DNA of 64,000 nucleotides. Source: Takifugu bimaculatus (taxonomy: Eukaryota; Chordata; Actinopteri; Tetraodontiformes; Tetraodontidae). The position numbers were made by a program, and so were the translations under genes. The notes under the pieces were generated by a model that made no database searches, had not been told where the DNA came from, and saw only the letters and a program-made list of their open reading frames with translations. Below are positions 1-10,945 of this stretch, in pieces. The stretch's first letter is position 1, and every line of letters starts with the position of its first letter. Location: positions 5,208,976 to 5,272,975 of the forward strand of contig CP034990.1 of NCBI GenBank assembly GCA_004026145.2, written 5' to 3'.

Positions 1-1184
1 TGAATTCAACACAGCAGATTTCAAGAATTGTGATCCCTCTCCTGGTATAAAAAGGGAAGGCACTGATACAACAGTGGAGTGGCGTTCTAATGAAACTCGT
101 TACACTGGATCTGCCACTGCCAGGAAAAGAGATGGCAGCAGTGAGGGGCAGCCAGCCTGCTAAATCACTCCTGCTGTTCTCAGTTTGTACAGCCAGGCCC
201 TGTCACTATCAGCCCAGTGCTGCAGTTTCTGGCTGCACATGCACGCTTTCAATTATTTGTCGACTTGCAGCACCATGCAAACAGAGAGAGGGGTGTTCTT
301 CAGCAGCCTGTTAACCACTGTTAACTCCCAAAATCTCTTTTTGTGAAGCCATTTTGGCTCGTGCAGAAACAGGCTGTCCTGTTTGGTTAAAAAAGTTAAA
401 ACTGTAAATTGGAATTATTTTCCATTTCTTCCTGATCTGAAAAGACCAATATCAAACACCAATGTTGGTCTCTGATTCTCACAGGAGGTGGAGCGGGGCC
501 CAAACCTGCATCATGAGACAGATGGCTCTTTTTTTAGAAAGTAAGTTAGAGATTTATTCATCAGGAGTGTGAGATACAAAAGGAATAAACACAACTTAGC
601 AAAGGAGTCTAACATAATTAATGCAATACCATGATACTAAACATTGAAAGAAACATGTTAGCCACAAAAAAGAAAACGATGGAATCAAAACGAAAGAAAA
701 ATGGGGAGAAAACACAATAACAGAGGGAATGAATTGCACATAACAGGTAATGACAAGCATCAAGAAGCACACATTGAATGAAATCTCTACAGCTGACAAA
801 GACAGCAGGAACAGGACAACTAATATACAGGAGGATGATGGGCCAACAAAAATGCATGCAAAACAGAGAAAACAAAAAGAAAGAATGCAAAAACAAGCAA
901 GTTGAAGCCAGCTAGAATGGTGCTCTAAACTATGTGTTGCAGGTCGTGAGGTTGTAACCACAGTAATAAATGGTTTTAGGGTTCAATGCCCTTAATTGGA
1001 AAACACCGTAGTTACATCAGACGAGTAAAGACACAAACGCCCTACTACTGTTTGAAATTTCCATCTCTTTTATAACAACTTATTAAAAACATAAAAAGCA
1101 ATGAACCTTCTCCTGTCATGCTCCTGTTCCAATTAACGTTGTTGGTCCACTTTCCCTCATTTGGTTTAAATTACATTTTTCAAT
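1..1184. other. No gene recognised; anonymous AT-rich sequence
   Basis: Short open frames occur but have no recognisable domain and no splice context. From about 540 to 960 the plus strand is strikingly A-rich and T-poor, so long minus-strand frames rich in Phe, Leu and Cys appear. They are a composition effect and I do not call them genes. Confidence 0.6.
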
Positions 1185-1265
1185 ATACAGTGGGTACAAG
1201 TATTAAAAGCCTCTTACATTTTTCACTTGTTATGGTTAAGCCATGTCAAAATGTTAAAAAATATA
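1185..1265 (+). mobile_element. Tc1/mariner terminal-repeat fragment
   Basis: The segment opens with tacagtgggtacaagtatt and continues with a cttacatttttcactt block. This resembles the outer end of fish Tc1-like elements, which typically begin tacagtgggtac, followed by an AAGTATT-type block and a TTTTTCAC stretch. No transposase reading frame follows and no matching inverted end was found nearby, so this is at most an isolated end or a short non-autonomous copy. The similarity is from memory of the family and is short. Confidence 0.4.
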
Positions 1266-2307
1266 TATTTTTTGTCTTCATCAATTTATTCATTAATCTA
1301 CACTAAGTACCTCATAAGTGCAGCAACTCTAAAATATCCCTCTTTTCTGTCACATTCATATAGGTCGTTTGGGTGTCATCCATTTCTTTTATTTAGCTTT
1401 GAGTCGGATCTTTATCTTCATCAGGAGTCATCTGTGTGTCAGTAAATGGATTTTTAATGCACACACCTGTCTAAATGAATTCTTACACAGTGTAGGGTAT
1501 TTCAGAGCATAGGTGAGCTCTAAGAGGACAAAATAATTGCCTGAAAAGTTCAGAGAGAGAGATGTAGCAAGACACAGATCTGGACAAGGCCAACAAATAA
1601 GAAAGTCAACTTCATTTATTCTTTCTCAGAGACTCTAAAAGATGTTTGGGTCGAAGAGGATTCTTTCTACAACTGAAAATTTGGGGGAAAAAAAGCTTTG
1701 AGAAGGGAAGTAACTAATGCCACATTCCCACTGATGGTATTGGCTCTAATGCTCTTTTTGTGCATTCCTACCGAAAAAAGAACCCGTATCCTGGCATCTG
1801 GTGCTACTTTTTGCTACCTTGTCTTTTGAGGTTCCATAAAAGCAGTCTGGCTTTTTCTAAAAAGTGACATAGACACATCACAGACACTGCACTGGTTTGT
1901 GGTTTTAAAAATAAAGGCTAAAAGTAGGGCAACATCCTGGTCCATCAGCGAGGTATGGTTTTTAGAGCTGTGTGGCAGAAGAGATGGAGTTGAAGGAGGA
2001 GACCTGGAGGTTTACCTGGAGGTCTCCATAAAGTGCACTCAGGCGGCATAAATGTGATACTGAGAGAAAAGTTAAAACAAAAAAGACAATTCCTGGTCAT
2101 TCAAGGAACAAAGTGAGGTGAACAGAAAGGATGAGAGGTTTTTAGTTATTTTTTAAAAAGCTATAGGGCTTACAGCTACAATGTCCCAGCACGGCAGGTG
2201 TCACTGGTCAAGACTTTTAACATTTTATTGTTGATACTCCACACTTGTTTTTTGCAAGCTGTTGACACGACGGATGGTCAAGTGACTATTATGTATTGAT
2301 CTCTGGA
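1266..2307. other. No gene recognised; possible degraded MITE near 1.72-1.95 kb
   Basis: No coding signal is visible. The stretch around 1720-1950 (cattcccac..., ggtgctactttttgctacc) has the flavour of short non-autonomous fish DNA transposons that carry paired 'fraction of ggtacc / tttccac' blocks. I could not find terminal inverted repeats or a target duplication, so no element is claimed. Confidence 0.3.
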
Positions 2308-2639
2308 TCAGCAGTGCCCTACCTTAAGTAGGCGTCTGATCTCCCTTTTCAGGCACCCACAGACTAACTCCAGCAATGTCTTGATATCTCTGCAATCTCT
2401 ATATCTTGTGGTGTTAGTGTCTCTGATTCTGCTCCTCTGGAAGTTCTGATGAGGAGAGATCCCGGATGAGCCCCAGAGTTTGTTATGAGTTCCTGGAATG
2501 GGAAACACTCTAACAAATGTTTTTTGGGGTTCATTGCCATGACTGTAGTTTGGTCATACCAGTAAAGACATGACCCACCTCTTTCTCTACCTGATTTCCA
2601 TCTGATGGAAGACAGAGAGTTGGTCACTTTAGGCACCAT
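2308..2639 (-). pseudogene. Unassigned protein-like fragment in two overlapping frames
   Basis: Two minus-strand frames overlap. The first runs 2639 to 2364 and begins MVPKVTNSLSSIRWKSG. The second runs 2508 to 2308 and contains RYRDCRDIKTLLELV and KREIRRLL. Their composition is balanced and the second has the heptad-like look of a helical segment, so together they resemble one ancestral coding stretch broken by a frameshift near 2500. I do not recognise the family. It lies about 0.9 kb beyond the gypsy relic and on the same strand, so retrotransposon origin is possible but unproven. It may also be chance. Confidence 0.2.
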
Positions 2640-3494
2640 GGTGAAACAGCAATCTCCCTATTGATTCTGCCCTCCAGTTTATATCATTGTTTTTAACTGT
2701 AATTGACCCATCTCTAAGTTCCACCTTACCGCCACTGACCAATAATGTGAAAGCAAACTGTAACTAAGACTAGGAGCACCTGGAAACCTTTCGCATCCGG
2801 GCGCAAAAATGCGGAATCATTGTGTGTAAGGGACTTGCAAGTCTAATGAAAGATATTCAGAACCTTGGGGTATTTTTCACCCCTACCAAAACCAAAATCA
2901 TAACTGGAGAGACATTGCATGTGAGACTTAAACAGTGCAGACTTAATGTTATAACATCAGTGATATGGTTATGTACAACTTGAGGCTAAACAAATATACC
3001 AGATAAATACATATCCAATTATTTGTCAAACCCATCATGTGGGAACAATATCCTGGTGCACCATAAACAAATAGAAAACATACAATTTGGAAATGGGTCA
3101 CTTATAGGATTCCTATAGTGAGTTATAAACTGAAAGTTAGCTAAAAATAAAACAATATGTTGACTAACTCTCCGATGCAAGAATATCGTTGCTACTTTAT
3201 ACATTTGTTCTGTACATGAATCATCAAGATGTGGGGTGTGTGAGTCATGCAATATGAACGATGAGCCTTCACCTCAATTTTAATGTCCTCTTCATCAACA
3301 TTACTCCATTGTCAAATGATGCATATTGCTGTCCTTTCTGTCTAGTTCTCTATGATGTGAACTATTACTAAAGAAATTTGATACATCTCCTTTGACATAT
3401 CTTTCTATTTCAAGAATGACTCCAGAATGACAGCAGGATTTTGAACAAAAAAGGAGCGCAAATGGAGAGGACGAAGGGTCGGAACTGGCTCAGA
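2640..3494. other. No gene or repeat recognised
   Basis: The sequence is AT-rich, with stops in all frames and no low-complexity tract or transposon motif that I can name. Confidence 0.5.
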
Positions 3495-4236
3495 GTGGCT
3501 ACCCAAAAACCAATTCAGCAGGTGAAGCATCCCACAAGTGTAGCCTTGAACAACCGGTGAAAACATTCCTACAAGCAGGTAACCCGAGGGAGTGAACCAT
3601 GTTAAAGACTCTACAGCTCAAGGCCACCGGCACGAATAAAGAATGACCCATGTATACATCGCAAGGGAGGGTTAAGCCACCTTCTTGTACCTCAGTATCC
3701 TTGAGTTTGAGGCTTGTGTTCTTAAGAGCCAGGATTTCCATGGCCATTGTCAGCAGCCATGACAGAAAAATACATGTACGGTCACCTTCGACATAGCAAA
3801 TGTCATTGGCTTATAGCTCATATCAAAATTCCTCATATTTGTGCACATTGTCCAAAAAAAACCAAGAGGTTGCCAGGTTGAGCAGTATGTGGCCAGAGCC
3901 TGACCCTCATATTTTATATCCATAAAATGTAATTGACCTAGCTTCATTAAATCCCTGGGTCTGTTCGGGAGTCCAGTCAACCCAGTCGTTCACCTCCCTT
4001 AGCCTCAGGGCCTCATAAAGTGGCTGCAGGAAGTGGGCTATGAGAGAGGAAATGACTGTAGAAGTTTACCATGCCTGAAAACTCTTGCAGGGCATTAGTG
4101 AAAACTAAACAAGTTAAGTCTGCACTGCACCTTAGAGGACAAGGGAACCGCACCCTGCCATGAAATGGGATGACCCGAAAAGTCTGTCCTGGCATTTCAC
4201 GAGGTTAAGAATCAGTTCATGTTCCTCAATGACAAA
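3495..4236 (-). mobile_element. Ty3/gypsy LTR retrotransposon pol relic
   Basis: Reading the minus strand from 4236 down, three blocks of a gypsy polyprotein appear in canonical order but in shifted frames. The end of the reverse transcriptase is at about 4235-3975, with ELILNLVKCQ, then LQEFSGMVNFYSHFLSH and VDWTPEQTQGFNEA. The RNase H follows at about 3980-3750, with WQPLGFF and KPMTFAMSKV. The H2C2 zinc-binding start of the integrase is at about 3750-3500, with GGLTLPCDV, VPVALSCRVFNMVHSL. Several zinc-ligand and catalytic residues are lost, frames change at least three times, and the interval between RNase H and integrase is shorter than usual. The integrase core, gag, protease and LTRs are not identified. 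This is a dead copy of the retrotransposon pol region. Confidence 0.88.
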
Positions 4237-5009
4237 CCTATTCCAGGTGCTCATCAGCTGAAGTGATGGTCACCAAAATGGAGTCCAACTAAATGAATGT
4301 GAATGAGAGGACACGCATCACTAAGTCAATCAGCGACTGAAATACTTGTACTGGGTATTCACAGCAGTCCTAGGCACATCTTGGAGTCTTTGCAAAACAG
4401 CAGCTCCTGCAGTTCACTGGCACCCAAGGCTGCTAACGGAGCACTAGCTTTGGGATTTCTCAGCACCTGGAACATGCAGGGACGCATTCACTGAGACTTG
4501 CAACAAAAACACTGGTGGAAAAAACACAGATCACCCGACCCCCTCCAGTTGGAACCCTCAGCCATAATTCACATCCTCCACAGCCTGGTTGCAGGGAATC
4601 TGATGCCACAAGCACAAATGGAGAAACATCTGGAAGTCAGTATTACTCGATCTTGCTTCTTTGGCCAAACCATGGAAATCACCGGCAGCCAAGCACAGGT
4701 ACTTTGCCAGGACTGTGCATACTGGGGGTGGGATCTGGTGCAAGAAAATGTGCAGAAAATGCAACCCATCTAGCTTCATCTGAGCCCAGCAACCACAGCA
4801 TATGATCCAAAAGATCCACTGCCAAACTATTGCATTAAGTGGGCAGAGAAAGTATCTTATCTGCTCTTTCCACAGAAGACAGGCTGCACCTCCGGAGCAT
4901 GAGCTGCTTGAGTACTTACCGACCTGCGGCAAGACTTGTTGCAGTTGCATGATATGGCATAAAGACTGCTGATCCAAAGCTGTGACCACTGAATAATACC
5001 TGGAGTTGC
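4237..5009. other. Unassigned stretch between gypsy and Tc1 relics
   Basis: A 143-residue open frame lies on the minus strand at 4989-4558 (LQQVLPQVGKYSSSSCSGG is its most distinctive part). Its Cys/Trp-rich composition and lack of a recognised domain make a gene unlikely. It could be further gypsy sequence upstream of the reverse transcriptase, because it is on the same strand and in the right place, but I could not match it to gag or protease. Confidence 0.35.
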
Positions 5010-5626
5010 TCCATCAGAAGTCGGGAAGCTTTACAGACACGTCACAGCCAGCGGGAGCTGGGACGACATGGCTCAAGTGGAGACACCATGTTCTGTTGCC
5101 TTGAACATGTTCAATGTGGGCAGACCAATGTGGCAAGTTAAAGAATGGCTTTAGGCACGAAAGTGTCACCCATGCCTTGATGGACCTTGCTTTGCACACC
5201 GTTTGTTGTGCAGTCCTGATAGAACAGGAAGGAGCTATTCCCACAGTGTTCCCAAAACAAGGAGTTCCTTTCACTGGCCTTATGGGGCCGAGCCCAACTC
5301 CTGAAAGACAACCCCACACCATAATCTCCCTTCCATAAAACTTTACATATGGCACAATGCAGTCAGAGAGGTACCATTCCCCTGGCAACTGCCACTCATC
5401 CACCAGATTGTGAGAGTCATCAGTCCAGAGAACAGATCCCCACTGCTGTAGCACCACTGCATCCAATGCTTGGCTTTGCACTTAATATAAGGCTTGGATG
5501 CTGCTCCTGGGTGATTGATTCTTTCAAAAATGTTTGTTGGCTCGGTCTACATGCCTAGGTGCTTGATTCTACACACTGCTGAACAGAAAATTGATGTGTG
5601 AGTGAATATTTTTGACAATGTACCAG
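5010..5626 (-). mobile_element. Tc1-like DNA transposon relic with one terminal repeat
   Basis: On the minus strand the sequence carries the central and C-terminal part of a Tc1-type DDE transposase. The tract around VLWTDDSH corresponds to the family's WSDES first-aspartate block, followed by ECIVP-like DCIVPYVKF, the hallmark MVWGCLSGVGLGPI at about 5330-5290, and a degraded tail. Upstream of it, NKHF-like and PRSSIQ-like leader sequence is partly preserved. At 5597-5622 the plus strand reads gtgagtgaatatttttgacaatg, which matches the outer terminal repeat of this lineage, so the element's 5' end is near 5626. The opposite terminal repeat and the DNP.HTSK region are not intact. Non-functional. 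Confidence 0.85.
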
Positions 5627-7887
5627 TACTCAATAAGTCCTGAAATGTACGCATGGGTTTTAATGTGTTTTATTTCCAAATTTCACTTGATTTCTTTACA
5701 GAAGTCATGCCATACAAATACAAACACCGTGAATGTCACAATTTAGCCTAGTTAAACTAAAAGGAAAAATATACACAAGAAAGAGAAACCTAGAATGACT
5801 AGAAAAGTGTAAGCATGAAACGAGATAAATTGAGCAGCAAACGACACAGATCCTATCTAACACATAGTCAATAACTTCTGCACACTAGGAACACATCTGA
5901 CAAGCTGACAGGAACATCACAGCTTTTATATCTGATGCTGGGTGCAGGAGGTACATAGCACATATGGAATTTAATGCAATCAAGAAGCAAAAGGAAAGAC
6001 ACAAGGAAGCTTGGCAGGACGAGACAAGACAGACACATCACAGGACACAAGGCCAATCAATACTGAAACTAATATCACAGAAACAGAAATAATCAAAGAG
6101 AACACCGAATCATCACAGCCAGGAGGAGCATAATGTTTGTCCTCTGAGATGAGAAAAGATGCACTAAATTGATTTGTTAGGAAATGAAAGTGAGTAAAGC
6201 TCATTTTTAACTTAGCTGAAATAATTATTCTGGCTTCTGAACGGTTAGCATCAGTTCAATAATTAAATGTTGCGGTCATTTATGCTGCACGCATAACAAC
6301 TGGAATGAAATTTGGGTTTTATGAGACTTTCCTGCTTTTCCTTTTGACAGAAAAGAAAAAGCTTTCGTTGAGAAACTCAGATCATCCTACACAGAATTGT
6401 AGAATTATAGGCTAAATGGTTCATATGCTGCTGGATGGAAAAGTGTTATATGTAAAATGTCACACTCTATCAAAACACTCCTCTTTTTTTCTTCTGTTAT
6501 TCTGCGCAACATTTGACTCCACTCTGCAGTGCAGAGTTGTGGTGTTCTATATAAATACAAATGGATGAAATGCACAGGGGCCATAAACTTTGATCAAATA
6601 TATGGTTTGGAGTAGAAACATTAATTTGTTTAATTCTGGGCATGGACATTAGAAAACAGTGTACCATACATGTGTTTATATAATTGTTCTATTTAAAAAA
6701 AACTGAATTTCCTTATCCTTAAAACCAATCACTCTCACCCTGGTGAATGACAAGTGGAGAGCACACTTTGTAACTCTTTTTACGCTTTTTTTTTTTTTTT
6801 TACTGGCAGCTTTCCTTTTCCTTCTCTAGAGAAAAGTGAAGGAAATCTGGACATGGGGTCCTCGTGTATACTCTTGGAAGAATTTTCAATGCTTTTAGCC
6901 ATCAATGAGTTGCACTTGTGGAATATGTTCCTCTGCAAACTACTGAATACACGACTGAAAGCAGAACTGATACCATTAGCGATGAGTCCGTTCACGGCCT
7001 CCTTTGTGTTCAATACACTGTGAAGATTCTTTAGTGATGGTGCCTAGACAGATAAATGTGATGGTTATTTTGTATAATAGCTTAAAAGCAAAATTAACAT
7101 GTTTTGTACAATGAAGAAGTACCCATTCTAAGCAAAGAGAGCCTCATTTCAATAAAGATGTAAATATGTTTCTGGATATTGCACTAATGAATGCCTGATT
7201 ATTGGCCAACCTCACCATGATATGGGTAGGTGGAGCCGGGGGATAAATCTGCATTGACCTCCTTGTAGAATTTGCAAAACATCTCAAACATAATGGCAAT
7301 GCCATACATTTGAAATATAGGATGAAAAGAATAGGGGAAAGAAAATCATTAAGCAACTCACTGAGGCAAAGAAACATATGCTTTACTAACAAATTTAAAG
7401 CCGGCACGTACAGTATGCAGCTTATCCACTATTAATGTTACTCCTGATAGACTTGTAGGACAATAGCAAATTATACTGTAAAACATACTTGGACTTGCAA
7501 ATGTTGGCATGTGTCAACAAATACTACAAAATACATCTTGTCATGATCTGTCGTTAAGCTAATAAGCTCAAATTTCCTTATACATTCCGCATCTTTTCCA
7601 CAAGAACACCACAAGGATTTAGCTGACTCTTTCCTGTTTATAACATTCAAATTTCTAAATTGTTCAGAGGTACTAAATCTGATAAGAGACCATCATTTAA
7701 ATACAACGGTCACAACGCAGGAACAGAAAATAAAAAGTTACTCTTCACAAACAAACTTACAACTTGTTAGAAAGGAAGATGAAGTTTCCCCTTTGGGTTT
7801 TATTATTGAAAAAGCCATCGACATGACTATAAAAGCCCCCATTAGTTCCTCTGTTAATACCTTATGAAGATCTTTGTGGCTTTTCTG
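5627..7887. other. No gene recognised; A-rich block and T18 run
   Basis: From about 5750 to 6150 the plus strand is A-rich, like the 540-960 block. A homopolymer T run of about 18 lies at 6785-6802. The open frames at 6754-7023 and 7144-7407 have no recognisable domain. Confidence 0.5.
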
Positions 7888-7978
7888 TGGCTACTCCTGC
7901 TTCCTCCCACCGGCCAAACCCATACACATTAGCCTGACTGGAGACTAGAAATTGACCTGAGGTTTGAATTTCACCAGG
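7888..7978 (+). repeat. SINE fragment (5'/middle part, tRNA-headed teleost family)
   Basis: The stretch ctcctgcttcctcccaccgg, then aaacccatacacattag, gactggagactagaaattg and cctgaggtttgaattt reproduces, in order, the middle of the widespread fish repeat (cttcctcccacagtcc, aaagacatgcag, ggtgactctaaattg, ccgtaggtgtgaat). It is the same family as the copies at 25.7, 41.4, 53.7, 62.4 and 63.0 kb. It is truncated on both sides and diverged. Confidence 0.7.
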
Positions 7979-9444
7979 GGGCGAAGCACTACCCTCTTAC
8001 TGAATTGGAAACTTGGCTTCAGTAGGCCAAAGCAGGGAGTCAGCAGGTTGTGCCTCACCTCCAAGCCTTACACAGAGCAGCTGCATGTGAACCCAACAGC
8101 TGCTGTGTCTTGAGCTCATTTAGGGCAGCCAGTTAAATTAAAGTGGACCCTGCAGTCTGGTAACACTGGGAACCATCTTCTTCAATAGATGTCACAGCTT
8201 TTTATTCCGTTGTTTAATGTGTTCACCACTCTCAAACAGACAAGACACATCTGCATTTCTCTGCTCGCTTTAATATGAATTCCTATTAAGAATCTTAGGA
8301 AAAATGTTTGATTTGATTGACTGATCTAATATTGACCTTTTACCGGGGTGAGGCACATCCACTGCAGTGATCAGTGGCTCTCAGGTGATTTCATGCAGTA
8401 TAACAGCATAACAAGCAAGGTCCTATTAAAAACACCCTCTGAGCTGCACCTTGGATATGCTTTACATGTGTTTATTGAAATATTTGCCCCTCCAGGCTTT
8501 TGTGTAATGATATTTTTATGAGTCATATCAGTTTATGTGCATTTCTTGGTTCTTTAAATGTCTGCGTGCTCATCACTGTAATGTCTTTATTGCTGTGTAA
8601 ATATTTCTGCTCAGTTCAACTTATATAATTATTATTTGAATATTATTTCATGGGTTTAAGTGAGCATGTTTTGTGGCTGTACTGCTTATAGGTTATTGCC
8701 TCAACTATGATACATCTAGCTTATGTAAAGATGTGTAACTGCAGTCTTTTATATCTGTTTTCTCTCATCGTTGTGTTGAATTTGCTGTACAATATGCTGG
8801 ATGTGTGTGACATTTTATTAACACTGTAAAACACATGCGTGCACATGCTCAGCAGGAAGTAAGGAGGTGACGATATAAGTGGAAGTGAGAGGTTATGGAG
8901 AGGATATAGCAGCAGGCTGGCAATTACCCCACTATCATACCTTGAACACAACCACACACACACTCATTAAATCACTCCTACATTCCCATCTGTAGTGAAG
9001 ACACAGGAATAGATGCCAGCTCTGCATGTGTTAGTGTGTCAGGTTTAGCATGCACCCTACATAATGTGTCCATGTCCTCTGCAGCAGAACCCACACAGAG
9101 GCCACAGAGATGTTGGGCACCTAAAGACATACAGTTGTTGTGAGACCTGTCCTTTTGCAGAGAGGAGAGACAGTCACATGGGTCCAGAAATACCTGAATA
9201 TACATCCAGTATATATGAAGGTCCTTTCCAGGACAGAAACCCCTCATCCAGGCCTTGAAGCCTGAGGGTTCACTGTAGTAATAGCCGTTCCTATTGCTGG
9301 TACTTGAATCCTATGGCTTGAGATGCCAGATGCTTGTGGCATTGGTATGATCCAGACTAATTTTTTAAAGATTGCAGAAGAAAGTTCTGGATTAGGATAT
9401 TGCGCAGTGCAAAGAAAAAAGATGACTATTCTGACTACTTGAAT
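7979..9444. other. No gene recognised
   Basis: This is AT-rich anonymous DNA. Frames at 8721-8963, 8978-9247 and 9064-9258 overlap on opposite strands and show no domain. Confidence 0.5.
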
Positions 9445-10945
9445 ATCTCATTTATTTTATTTTAATGTGTGGTATGACTGAATGTTTTCTTCCCCAAGCC
9501 ATTTAGTTATCATTTTTGCTCACTGACAAGGTGCTCCATCATGCTGGAAAAGGCACAGTTCATCACCAGCCCGTTCTTGGATGACTGGGAGAAGTTGTGC
9601 TCACAGGACGTTTTGGCAACATTCCTCGTTGATGGGCAACTTTGAGAGTGAACCTACTCCCCAGGCTGAAAAGCAAACCCACACATGAATGGTCTCAGGA
9701 TGCTTTGGTGTTGCATTTCCAACGCACAGGTGATGATGGGGCTCACTTGTTCTTGCTCAGACAGGCTTCTTTTCAGATGCCTCAAACAATCAGACAGGAG
9801 ATTTATCAAAATGACTTTACCGCAGTCCTCAGCAGCCCAGTCTCTGTATCTTTTGCAGAATATCAGTCCGTCCTTTGTGTTTTTCTTTGTTGCTGCTCTG
9901 TGTTTGCAAATGGATTCACACATGCCTGATGTCTTTCCTGAGCTAGCCCAGCAATACCCCTGGTACTACTTTCTTTCACTCTGAAGCATTCTTCACAACA
10001 ATTAAACCCCTCTCCTTGAATTTCTCCATGATCTGATGAATGGTTGATTTAGTTGCAGCAGTTGTACTTGAAGCAATATCCAGCAAAAATAAAAAGCCCT
10101 TTTTTGTGCAAAGCGATGACGACTGCACAGATTCTCTTGCAGGTTCCCATGCTTAACACAGAAAGAACAAAGATTTCAAGCACACGCACCCCCCCACCTT
10201 TTTAATCCTCTAGTTTCTAATCAGCCTGTCTACAGAAGAGTATTAGGGCCACCCAGGAGAAAAAACTAAGAGGAGAAGTTTTTCTTTCCTTAATGTACTT
10301 TGAGTAAAAAGTTGAAATGTCAAGAATAAAGTTGGAATGTCAAGAATGAAGTTGGAATGTCAAAAATAATAGTCGAAATACATTTGGAGAAGATGGTCAA
10401 AACACAATTCCAAAAATCAAGTCAAAATAAAATGCTAAGAAAAAAAATCAAACTACAATATTGAGAATAATGTTGAAATATAATGATAATCAACTTCAGC
10501 CTTGTGTTTCATGCAGTCTCCTCAAAGTCCTAATACTGATATTGACACCGTGATTGTGAGCTTAAAGAGAAACTGTTTGTTACTAAAACTGGCTGCAAAG
10601 TATCATTTCACGTTCACAACATTTTGTAGGAGGAGTCACATGCTTAGTCTCAAATGGCTGACTTTTTTCCCCAACATATTTTGACATTTTTCTGCATGAT
10701 AAGATAATTTACCTCCTTGTCTCTTTGTCATGGGTGAACCTAAAACTCTTGTCAGCGTGCTCTCAGGAGTCATAATATCAGCTGACTTTTTTATGGCAGG
10801 AATATAATTAGAGGACTGAAGGTGTGTTGGGGGAATTAAGTTCATTTTCATCATTCATCTAAACACTTCCTGACACTCTAGAGAATCAGCAAATCATAGA
10901 AACCGGGCTGCAGAAGTCACAAACAGTAATATTGCTTCCTCTTGC
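9445..10945 (-). mobile_element. Tc1-like transposon relic, lineage distinct from the 5-kb copy
   Basis: The minus strand, read from 10945 down, shows the 5' leader of a Tc1 family (tcatatcagctgac/ttatggcagg block at 10770-10805 and the ttaagttcattttcatcat block at 10837-10856). A broken transposase follows. Its start region is near 10150 (CKRICAVVIALHKKG), its mid-region near 9870 carries the diagnostic GLIFCKRYRDWAAEDCGKVI, and the C-terminal half is partly present down to about 9480. This transposase belongs to the lineage with DRLIFCKRYRDWT before the first catalytic Asp, unlike the copy at 5 kb. The catalytic aspartates are not in one frame. A foreign AT-rich repeat (10236-10690) interrupts the leader. 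The 3' terminal repeat is missing. Confidence 0.85.
10236..10690. repeat. AT-rich repeat inserted in the Tc1 leader, with 20-bp tandem units
   Basis: Three near-identical 20-bp units, aaagttgraatgtcaagaat, lie head to tail at 10308-10367. They decay into related AGTCRAAATA-type words up to about 10480. Sequence on both sides matches consecutive parts of the Tc1 5' leader, so this block was inserted after the Tc1 element. I found no clear terminal repeats on it. Confidence 0.65.

Noticed and set aside
596..961. 121-residue minus-strand frame, highly hydrophobic
   Set aside because: Caused by the A-rich plus strand at 540-960.
1690..1960. hAT-like MITE
   Set aside because: Only loose similarity from memory; no terminal inverted repeats or target duplication seen.
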